A stretch of DNA of 64,000 bases from the NCBI GenBank assembly GCA_031216915.1, contig CM062289.1, positions 23,145,533 to 23,209,532 on the forward strand, given 5' to 3'. The stretch is from Pictodentalium vernedei (Eukaryota; Mollusca; Scaphopoda; Dentaliida; Dentaliidae). Below, piece after piece: positions 55,887 through 64,000 of the stretch (position 1 is the stretch's first letter; each line of letters starts with the position of its first letter). The position numbers and the translations under genes were made by a program. The notes under the pieces are model-generated. The model was not told the origin of the DNA. It saw only the letters and a list, made by a program, of their open reading frames with translations, and made no database searches.

Positions 55887-56600
55887 TCAACCGTTATACC
55901 CGAACGCTGAGGTTACGTCATAGAGGTTCTCGACCGTTATACCCGAACGCCGAGGTTACGTCATAGAGGTTCTCAAGCTTTATACCCGAACGCTTAGGTT
56001 ACGTCATAGAGGTTCTTAACCGTTATACCCGAACGCTGAGGTTACGTCATAGAGGTTCTCAATTGATATACCCGAACGCTGAGGTTACGTCATAGAGGTT
56101 CTCATCCGTTATACCCGAACGCTGAGGTTACGTCATAGAGGTTCCCCGTGGGAACCCCGGGAAGTAAGCAGCACTTGTTTACTGTGGTAAACCAGTTCCG
56201 CTTTACTAGTAAAATAGGACCCAGTCACCAATGCTTGGGGTGAAAGTCCTCTAAAATGGGCAACATGTAGATCAACGATTGACTAAACTTGACTTCATCT
56301 CCATGTTGTGTCACGATTAGCCACGGTGCATAAATATGTGGCGTTAACCACCAACAAACAAACAAACGTCATAGAGGTTCTCATCCGTTATACCCGAACG
56401 CTGAGGTTACGTCATAGAGGTTCTAAACCGTTATACCCGAACGCTGAGGTTACGTCATAGAGGTTCTCAGCCGTTATACCCGAACGCTGAGGTTACGTCA
56501 TAGAGGTTCTGAGCCGTTCTACCCGAACGCTGAGGTTACGTCATAGAGGTTCTCAACCGTTATACCCGAACGCTGAGGTTACGTCATAGAGGTTCATATG
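55887..56600. repeat. 43-bp satellite (about 11 units) split by a SINE
   Basis: The unit is CCGTTATACCCGAACGCTGA then GGTTACGTCATAGAGGTTCT and CAA. Each carries TTACGTCA, a CRE/bZIP-like octamer. Six units precede and about five follow the retroposon at 56145-56365. A single diverged unit at 55313 lies inside the larger repeat and looks like the seed. Confidence 0.95.
56145..56365 (+). mobile_element. SINE-like retroposon with a different body and the common tail
   Basis: The tail GTCACGATTAGCCACGGTGC, ATAAATATGTG and (AAAC)n is that of the tRNA-headed SINEs. The body (AGTAAGCAGCACTTGTTTAC, GGTGAAAGTCCTCTAAAATG) is different. A 15-bp target duplication ACGTCATAGAGGTTC (56130 and 56366) comes from the satellite unit itself. 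Confidence 0.75.
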
Positions 56601-56869
56601 ATCAAAAATTAAAATGTGTCGGATTTATATGAAATTTTAGTATGTAGTAGATTTGCTGGAATTTTGACGTTTTTGCGTCATTTCCAAGTTTAGCCCATTT
56701 TTGACACATTTCAATGAAAACGAGCGACAGGTTATGCTTGTTTGAGCGGATTAATACTTAAAGAGTGACAAACACCTTCGTCTCATTGCATGGCACTTTG
56801 ACGTTGGCCGTGTTTCTTTGAATGTATTCTGGTAATTCGCTTTTATTCCAAAACCATCTAGTTCTTACT

Positions 56870-57130
56870 GGGTTCTTCTTCTCTTCCTTTCCTTCTCTCC
56901 TTCTTCTTGTTCTCAGTTGTGTTTCCTTCTATTCCTCTTTTTCAATTTTTTCTTGTTCTAAACAGGTTCGTTTTATCTTCCTCTTCTTCCACTTCTTCTC
57001 TGGTTCTTCTTGTTCTAAACAGGTTATTCTTCTCTTCCTCTTTTTCGCGGGTTCTTCTTCTTGTTCTTAACTGGTTCTTCTTTTCGTCCACTTCTTCTCT
57101 TCCTCTTCTTTTCTACTTATTCTTCTTGTT
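56870..57130 (+). repeat. Polypyrimidine tract with repeated acceptor-like units
   Basis: Long CT-rich sequence in which TCTTGTTCTAAACAGGTT recurs at about 56951 and 57009, with variants near 56868 and 57058. Period roughly 50-58 bp. Each has pyrimidines followed by ACAG, like a splice acceptor. Open frames here are low-complexity artefacts. Confidence 0.75.
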
Positions 57131-57289
57131 CTCTAATCTTGCTAGTTTGATAATGACTTATGACGGTCTTACGCCACTTCTTGATTTATTTAAACGTGTC
57201 GGACGTTATTGAAAACGCCTAGAATCTTTGTCAAGTTTTGTGGCACGTCTCGATCCTCGATCGAAGTTTGTGTTTGCTTCCCATAAGAT

Positions 57290-57880
57290 AAGAAAAGGTA
57301 AGATAAGATAAGATAAGATAAGATTTATTAAGCAAATACACAAGAACAAAGGCAGATTGCTTTGTACAATACAAAATCAACATAAATAGAAACATAAAAC
57401 AATATTAATTCCAAATGACAGACGTAAACATCAAGAGTAAAAGTGGATCAGGGCTTTAATATGAACAGCAGGTACCCCAGCCTAAATGTGTCATATTCTG
57501 TGGGTGTGCTTCATATTTTCTTAGAACTGAAATTACCTAGTCTATATGGGTTTGCCTTGTTACAATTTATGGGAGAGTGCCTCTTGGCACTCTCCCATAA
57601 ATTGTAACAAGGCAAAGACATTTGAACAAATTTTGATGACCAAAAATAACTTTGCACTCTACCAGTTAATGTCATCTCTTGGCGTCAGACTGACAGAACT
57701 TGTTCTCGTTGTTTTAAGAATTGCTGGATCACATTACAGATGATACCAAAAATATTGATGTTCACGTTCAAGTTTGTAAAATGCACGTTATCTGAGAGAT
57801 GTATATTCACTGCACTCCATAACAAAGTGCACTCTGTTTCCACTGCACCCGAGCCGCACATCGCGCATAAGCGTTCACTT
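57290..57880 (-). pseudogene. LINE 3' end (zinc-knuckle remnant plus tail)
   Basis: On the minus strand near 57880-57800 the frame RLCAMCGSGAVETECTLLW resembles the C-x2-C ... E-T/E-x-H knuckle at LINE C-termini, with the later H and C lost. It continues into AT-rich sequence, the GCCTTGT palindrome (57552-57615), and ends in (TCTTA)n at about 57300-57325 as a 3' tail. Related to 26725-27140. Confidence 0.55.
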
Positions 57881-58356
57881 AGGGGATGGGTGGTTGCATA
57901 TGCCCCTCCCCTTTTCTATCATAAGCTTGTGGTTACTTACACACAAACGAGTAAATAGATTTCCCCCACTGCATATGTAACATACGTCTGTCCAAGGTGA
58001 GATAGCAGGGAGAGACAGATGTAGCCCACCCCACCCACGTGACGTTATACATTTATAACGTTATTATGATGTTATGCATATCGTATCAGTTTCTTGCTAC
58101 CAGCTAATTCATACTGACGTCATCAGAATGCCGCGTGGTCAAAGTTTGATGCTCTAAAACTCTTTAAACCCCAAGATGCCACCGTTCCTAATTGATTTCG
58201 TGGTATATACCTTTGGTATATACCTAACTTTTGCATGCTCTTTCCGATCGTGTCCTTAGTTTTTCAAAAGAACGAATACCAAATGAGTTGATTATATCAG
58301 CACGTGACCGCCGATTACCTCTGGCTAACGTAACTGCTGTATGGTGGGGGAGAAAA
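57881..58356. other. No gene seen
   Basis: Mixed-composition spacer with a small CGTGGTATATACCTTTGGTATATACC repeat-like segment near 58200; no coding signal. Confidence 0.35.
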
Positions 58357-58509
58357 ATAATCCCTGATGGGTACGGGTGTGGGATGGGAAAATCTCACCC
58401 TCGGGACAAGATATTTGGTCCAGACAATCGGCAAGCCTCGTGTCTGTCCCAAATATCTTGCCCTCGGGTGAGATTTTCCCACCCCACACCCGTACCCATC
58501 AGGGATTAT
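58357..58509. mobile_element. Long palindrome, 61-bp arms
   Basis: ATAATCCCTGATGGGTACGG ... GACAAGATATTTGG (58357-58418) pairs almost perfectly with 58449-58509, with a 30-nt loop. Both strands therefore show similar open frames, which are artefacts. Well conserved and so probably a recent foldback insertion. Confidence 0.85.
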
Positions 58510-59519
58510 AATTGTCTCGCCTCGGAGATATGATGGCGAGTTCAAGTTGGAAATTAACTACGAAATTAACATAGAAAGTACCGAGAAAGAAACACAATAT
58601 ATGTTTCCATTATAAAGTCATTTAGGGGTCACGTGTTCTGAGATCTGAGTGGATAGTACAGAAACATCTTGATCCTCAACCTAAGGATCCTTGTTAAAGT
58701 GTTTTATCTTAGAAAATTATGTAGATTGGGGGGGGGGGGGGGGTCAATTTGGAAAGTTACAAAAAATGCGATCAGAGGGCGTAGGAGCTCGTTAAAAGAT
58801 AGTTCCTCCGTAGTATTGTGGGGGAAATGGAAGGCCTTTATAGCCAATTAGAGGGTCAGAAAAGAGTCTTACTAAATATAGATATGTAAGTGTAGGAACT
58901 AATAAAAATATAGTTCCACCTTAGAGTTAAGGAAGGATTTTGTAGTTAGTGGTCGACTTTTCGATTCTCGATTGTGGTTTGTGTTTGCTTTCCATGGGAT
59001 CATGTTTTAAAGTCAGAAAATTAGTAGATTAACAAAGAAAGTAACGGGAAAGAAACACAGAGAAAATACCTAAATCTGATTGGTCAACTATTCTCAGATC
59101 TAATTGGTTAGTTTAGACATTTCTTGATACTCGAGCTGAGGATTCTCGTTAAATATTTTAGTGAAATAGGTAGGGAATCAATCATGCAATTTACTAAATA
59201 TAGATCAGCGAAGTTACTAAAATCAGTGAGCTCAACAATATCTAAAAATATAGTTCCTCTGTAGGATTATGGGGCAAATGGAAGGGCTATATTACCAGTT
59301 CTGGGGTTTGGTTCAGGGAGTTACTAAAGATAGAGTATAGAAACTTCTAAAAATATAGTTCCGCCCCAAAATTAAACAGATCCAGGTATATGTGGAAGAG
59401 AACATCAATGAATCTGGAAGACTGCGAGCCAAATAAAACAAAGGTTGTGTTGTTGGAAATAATTCGATGAGTTTTTATCGAATGGAACGCATCTTATGGT
59501 CCAAAAGCACTGTGTCCTA
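58510..59519. other. No gene; weak internal repetition
   Basis: Two or three diverged copies of sequence around AAAATATAGTTCCTCYGTAG and TATGGGG(G/C)AAATGGAAG (58796, 59243) and GTTACTAAA(G/T)ATAGA. Family unknown. Confidence 0.45.
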
Positions 59520-60121
59520 CTATTACAAAGCGTATTCTGGGGGGGGGGGGATCACTTTTGGTGCTTTTGGATAATTGTCGGATCTATTTGGGTAATTATG
59601 AGAAAAACGAGATTTGTTTAGACTTCTCTTCACTTCTGTAGAATCGGACGCACCCTCCGAACACCCCCACATCCCACTGGAAGCCTCTCAAGACTCATAA
59701 TAACCAAACGTCATCAATTTAAGGATGAACAAAATAGGAGTCTTGGGATTGTAGGGTCTATTTGGGTAATTACAGGGAAAATGACGAGTCTTGACGAATC
59801 CAAAACGATACCCAAGTTAAATCGAACACACCCTCAGAACGCACCCCGTCTTGTTGGGTGCCTTCAAGCTCATAGCTACTAAGTGTTAGCATAGAATCCA
59901 AGATGGTGGCCTTCATCAAACAAAATGGCAAACGGAAACACGTGTCACCATAACACCATCTTTTGTGCATGCACAATGACATCACGCAACACCATGGTAC
60001 TGACACCACAGCAAAGGGCTCTACCATGATACCCCCACATGACCCCACTGGGTCTCGTGATACGATATCACTTCCGGAGTCCCTCTCCGGGGGTCCCCCA
60101 ACTGTAGCCCGTCTGGGTACG
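59520..60121 (-). mobile_element. Copy of the promoter-bearing repeat, CpG-decayed
   Basis: On the minus strand this aligns with 16110-16470: CAGTTGGGGGA, the site cluster, CCATTTTGT, CCATCTTGG, AAGACGGGGT(G/A)YGTTC and TAATTACCC. The sites appear in the same order but with CpG losses. TGTGCATGCACA (59964) stands for TGCGCATGCGCA, TGACATCA (59977) for TGACGTCA, and CCAAGATGGTGGCC (59898) for the YY1 site; CACGTG (59939) is intact. The 59570-59720 segment is a diverged tandem copy of 59750-59880. Confidence 0.7.
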
Positions 60122-60884
60122 TTGTATTCTACTGTAATGCAAAAACCCTCAGCTATGTAAAAATGAAAATAAGATACTGAGTGTGTATCTTTGTTTTGGA
60201 ATGATTTACGGCTTGTGGACAGTTAAAATGTGAAGATATTCTGATAAGGTGAGGTGAACCTTTTGTAAACCATTCGTGTAAAATGAACGTCGATGAGTTA
60301 GTTATGGGCTATTTACTCCCGGTTTCTAATTGTTACGGCGTTTTCTTATTTATAGATTATGAAGCGAATTAAAAATACTTTACTTTTTTCTCTTTCATGT
60401 GACACCTATAACATTTAACGGTGATAAAATGCATATTTATTCCACTAGGAAATTTCAGTGAGTAATTTGCAACTATATGCATTAAAAATTAAACGCCATC
60501 CTTATTGCATTAAATTATAAGATCTCAATAATTTCAACACAATTTAATCCTATTATTCTTACATTAATACCTCATCCCGTTAAGCTGGTGTTTCCGCATT
60601 GATAATTGGTTTTGACGCAACCTGGACCAATTCTTCAAATGCAGTGTTCTGTTAACGCCAAACATTGTCTTGAAATGGAGGTATGTGATTAGTCTGTCTT
60701 TCAATTCAAAACACGCTTCTGACGGTAGCTCTCTTTCATATTACAAACGGGAAGTGCTTTTCAAGGAGGCGTCTGTGAAAATAAACCGGAAATAGAAGGG
60801 TTACTCGTCGCTGATTTTTCGCTTAATTTAACAGCTAAAAGTTGAAAGTGAATTAGAAAAAGAATAGTGATACGTCAATGTCAG

Positions 60885-62400
60885 GGACTCCTGAGGCCCC
60901 GTAAGGCCTGGGCTGACGTGGGGTTATTTAGTCCCGCTGATGAAGTTGCGGGAAAAATTAGACCAACGTGGAGGGTCGGAATCCAAGTGTCGCGAACTCG
61001 GCGCAGAGAGCTGAGTTAGACCGACGCCGTGATTCCTTCTCTGCCAAATTGTCCTGAAATAGGTTCGATTTCCGTTAGGTGTGATTCCTAATCACTTCAG
61101 GCTGTATAATGGAAAGAATGATTTAAAGTAACAACGATTCTTTTATTTACACATAAAAATAAATCCGTTTCAGTATTTCAACAATCAACAATTCAATTCT
61201 TTTCACAGAAAATGGGTCACTACGGTTAAATAATTCTAAACAATCATATAGTCATTCTATAGCCCTGTACTGGCACTATAGTCTACACACTGGAAATGTT
61301 ACTACCGTGAGCTCGCCATAAGAGCTTCACAAATCTGAAATGTTATTACTGTGAGCTCGCCATAAGAGCTTCACCCGCTTAGGCTCAAATGTCAACGTCT
61401 GCGCGTAACTGTACCTCTGGCTGTCGGAGGGTTCCGACCAGCAATGTTCGTCATCTATAAACCACCGTACTTCTGATTTGGGTCAGATATTGTCTACTCA
61501 TACCTTATGCGCCTTTTGAAAGTCCTCCGTGAAAGTCCTATTGAAATATCCACCGTTCCTGGTTGAATTCACGATTCACAAATGCCCCTTTTGTGCTAGG
61601 GCGAAATTGTCACTCACACCGATCTTCAGTCGGTATTACGATGTTCCGAAAGCAAAATAAACTACTCAGAACGCAATCAGGCTGACGCTTCAAAGGGTTA
61701 ATACGCACAATACAATTAACCTACACTTCTGACTATTGCAGGACGATACCTGCTACTCGACAATCTAAACTTATACGTTCCACCTGGGGTGTTCCTTCTC
61801 ACGAATTCGGCCCCGTAGCCGCCTATCAACGTTAAACTAAATCAATCATGGAATGCCCTCTCTGGCGATTCCAGCCGTTTCAGGGTCCTGTGATCGAAGG
61901 TACCCTTATGCCAGGAAACAGAGTCCGCCTGTCCTGGACTTCACCAACGTGTGTGTGACCCCAAGTGTGTGTCTAATGCTCTGCTCTTCCAGGTATATAT
62001 ACTTTTTACCCTAAACCGTCAGGTGGACCGACGCTCATCTGTCCACCTGTCAAAACGGTGGGAGATGACGTATATCGAGGCAGAATCAATACAAGTCATC
62101 TCACGCGTGACTTCACTTGTCGAGAAAACCGATTCGTTCTTGCCATGATTGTTATAACTTATGATGACACGACATTTCTATCTTTTAGAATCTCGTTTCT
62201 CAATTTACCGTGACGACATCTTGACATCAACCGATTACGTCTCGTAAGACTCCGACTACTGTATAAATTAAACGAGATGATTAGACCTTATCTAACATAC
62301 CGTTTCTCCCCTGGGTCCCTGCGCTAAAGCTGGATATACACCACGTGTGTTTTTTCTATGTCCAGCTTTACAGAGAAGTGAAATTCACGTGGGTTTTTCG
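60885..62400 (-). other. Possible terminal repeat or promoter region of a minus-strand retroelement
   Basis: On the minus strand there is a TATATATAC box near 61995, AATAAA near 61148, and a right boundary near CCTGACA at 60893. Further upstream on the same strand is a GC-rich coding-like tract. A 40-bp direct repeat (TGAGCTCGCCATAAGAGCTT) sits at 61310 and 61353. These fit a long terminal repeat, but no second copy lies in the window, so the call is tentative. A small hairpin AAAGCTGGATA/TGTCCAGCTTT is at 62328-62371. Confidence 0.3.
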
Positions 62401-62844
62401 CCTTGATGCGGAATATATTTTGAACTTACAATATCTTTAAATATGAGGCCCCTTGCCCCTATATTTAGGCTGGCTTTGCCCTGACAACTCCCTTCCCGAG
62501 AGAAACACCCTGTGTATCTCTTAAAACGCAAGGGGCAAAGCCACGCACGCTCGCCTCTCACACCCTTTTACAATCTACCATCATGTTCAAGACTACAAAA
62601 CTGTACCCTAGTGGTCGTGGGGGGTCATGACCGGGCTCATGCGTCGGCCATGTCGATTCCCACGACACACTCGCTACCACATGTTCCCGTCTTGCGGTTT
62701 TACATATGATATGGGGAGTAGCCTTATCCTTAGATTTGCAGCACTCTCTATCACTGTAATACTATATATTTACACCTAAACATACACATTTTTATACACG
62801 TTCGCCCATTTTGCAAACAGTTCACTTGGCACTCACTCCGACGA

Positions 62845-63310
62845 GTAACGCCGTCCGCGCCTTTGCGTCAAATGGGTTAATTCCAACGGAGTGTAACTTC
62901 GCCTCCCGTTCCCCTATGTCTTGTGAAGGGGCAAACGACCCCTGCATTATGTTGAGCCTCACCCTCGAAAAGCTCAACCAGGGGATTAAAATTGTGACGC
63001 ACACACTCACACATTCAACACACAGATTTCCCGACCGCGCCTTTGCGACAGACGGGGTTAGTGTGCCTCACACTCACAACAAACTCTCGTCAATAAAAAC
63101 AAGCGCGGTTTCCCCGGGCCTTAACACCGGGTTTGTGCATCCCGTACTTACAAAACTCGACACACAGGCTCCCCGTCCACGCACACGCGACAGACAGGGC
63201 AGTGTATCTCACATTCGCACTCACAACCAACTCTAGTCAGCAGTCAGAGCAATAATAATACTAAAATAAGAAAATTCCTTCCGGGCCTTAACACCGAGTT
63301 TACGAAGCCC
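62845..63310. repeat. Degenerate GC-rich tandem repeat, about 150-170 bp
   Basis: CCGCGCCTTTGCG occurs at 62853 and 63038, with CGCACACGCGACAGACAGGG at 63180. CACTCACAACAAACTC matches CACTCACAACCAACTC, and GGGCCTTAACACCGGGTTT (63117) matches GGGCCTTAACACCGAGTTT (63287). Three diverged units. Confidence 0.7.
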
Positions 63311-63390
63311 ATCACCTCACCCACAAAAATATTTGCGACTGGAGCCCCCGTCCTAGACACCAGGCCCACAGCCCCCCAACTATTGCTTCT

Positions 63391-64000
63391 TTATAACCAC
63401 CGACCATTGGTAGGGGCCCGGTTCCCAGTATCCCCTTGGGTAACCCTTGACACACCCCTACTTCTCGCCCCGCCATTTCTACGGGTATTCCACCAGGGTC
63501 CCCATACCATGTCGTTGTCGCATTCCCAAGAGCTTCCCTTGGCGCTATATCCCCCAGGCTCACTCGTCCCGGCGATTACCGTCGTTCGAACGACACGGGC
63601 CGTCCTTGGCCCTTGTGCCGTCGACCCCCCGGTCCATTGCGACGACTTCTTGCGCACATTGGGCGCTGTGCGCCCCCGGCACTCTCTACGTAGTCTCCGC
63701 CACCTAGGATGCTTCTCCTTTGATTTGTGGACCCTTTTCTCGGTCCCCTGGACGCCCACCTTAGCGGTCCCATCCACTTTAACATACTCAACTTGTGTTG
63801 ACCCGTGCCCTCTCAATTCTGGGGAAGTTTGCCCAGCCATTTGCGTGGGTCTGGCCTCCCCTCTCCACACGGATGACACCGACTTCTTGGGGCGCTCAAC
63901 TCCCCCACATAAATTTGCTTGAGGGTCTTTCCCCAATGATCCCCTTGGGTTCCCTCGCTGTTTGGCGTTTCGCCTGGACCGCCTGCGGCCCCTTCTCCCT
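63391..64000 (-). CDS. Open minus-strand reading frame, basic protein, runs off the window
   Basis: The frame is open from the window edge to a stop at 63391-63393, more than 200 codons. It starts with arginine-rich GRRGRRRSRRNAKQRG and continues through RPKKSVSSVWRGEARPTQM, RTAPNVRKKSSQWTGG and WNTRRNGGARSRGVS. The region is GC-rich compared with the rest of the window, which itself favours long open frames; the opposite strand is also open for 179 codons. The basic C-terminal style would suit a retroelement polyprotein end, but no motif proves it. Unidentified. Confidence 0.35.
   Translation of the reverse strand, partial: GRRGRRRSRRNAKQRGNPRGSLGKDPQANLCGGVERPKKSVSSVWRGEARPTQMAGQTSPELRGHGSTQVEYVKVDGTAKVGVQGTEKRVHKSKEKHPRWRRLRRECRGRTAPNVRKKSSQWTGGSTAQGPRTARVVRTTVIAGTSEPGGYSAKGSSWECDNDMVWGPWWNTRRNGGARSRGVSRVTQGDTGNRAPTNGRWL

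Larger units (their letters stand above)
53236..56740 (+). repeat. Degenerate long tandem repeat, about 0.5-0.7 kb units
   Basis: About five diverged units start near 53236, 53725, 54895, 55415 and 56588. Shared pieces: AAAATGYGTCRGATTTTTCT with GAAATTTT, TGACGTTTTTRCGTCA-like, ACCCGATGCCAGCGATGCCA (53527, 55675), and ATCTAAAATGT...CCGAGGTGA. MITEs, the CGTCCCCTGA palindrome (55709-55775) and a 43-bp satellite are embedded. No coding signal. Confidence 0.7.

Noticed and set aside
56822..57212. Leucine/phenylalanine/serine-rich frames resembling membrane proteins
   Set aside because: They are translations of a polypyrimidine tract.
58231..58545. Overlapping open frames on both strands around 58.3 kb
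   Set aside because: Both read the arms of one palindrome (the peptide IPDGYGCG-GKSHPR occurs in each).
63074..63236. Possible poly(A) signal CAATAAAA and gene end on the plus strand
   Set aside because: It sits inside a degenerate tandem repeat, and no upstream coding region is convincing.
63383..63922. Plus-strand 179-codon frame
   Set aside because: It lies opposite the minus-strand frame in GC-rich sequence. I kept the minus frame because it stays open to the window edge, but neither has a recognisable motif.

Overview
The window is eukaryotic and almost entirely non-genic. It is AT-rich and shows no operons or bacterial genes. What I can support is a dense, nested accumulation of transposable elements, tandem arrays and hairpin-forming repeats, plus a few exon-like coding remnants. 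The tRNA- and 5S-headed SINEs, L2/CR1-type LINE remnants, a decayed Helitron, and hAT-like and piggyBac-like MITEs suggest an invertebrate genome, probably a marine lophotrochozoan or invertebrate deuterostome. The sequence alone does not fix the species. I see no complete, intact gene.

Layout. 0-5.9 kb: a duplicated exon-like segment on the minus strand, SINEs, palindromes and the first piggyBac-like MITE. 6.6-9.3 kb: a 5'-truncated dead L2/CR1 LINE lying between two serine-rich exon-like pieces. 9.3-10.5 kb: a MITE carrying a nested SINE, then another SINE. 10.6-14.0 kb: exon-like pieces and a Helitron replicase/helicase pseudogene whose DUF6570-like domain is split by a MITE. 14.2-15.6 kb: a 21/42-bp satellite. 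16.1-18.0 kb: an element with 37-bp perfect inverted ends that carries a compact promoter-like motif cluster; a CpG-decayed relative lies at 59.5-60.1 kb and a partial one at 47.3-47.7 kb. 18.3-24.8 kb: SINEs, a LINE endonuclease fragment, a 39-bp satellite and a hAT MITE with exact 8-bp target duplications.

26-35 kb: MITEs, LINE 3' ends, and a SINE whose head is 5S rRNA instead of tRNA. 36.0-39.9 kb: a 77-bp satellite of about 50 units. 40-46 kb: two hAT-like elements, each with a piggyBac-like MITE buried at the same place, and LINE RNase H and zinc-knuckle fragments. 50-57 kb: MITEs, a 32-bp CCAAT-bearing array, and a degenerate long repeat from which a 43-bp satellite has amplified. 57-64 kb: a LINE 3' end, long palindromes, and a GC-richer coding-like minus-strand tract running off the window.

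Nothing here works as a pathway. The interest lies in how the repeats are built: head swapping in SINEs, satellites seeded from larger repeats, MITEs riding inside other MITEs, and a repeat that carries transcription-factor sites.
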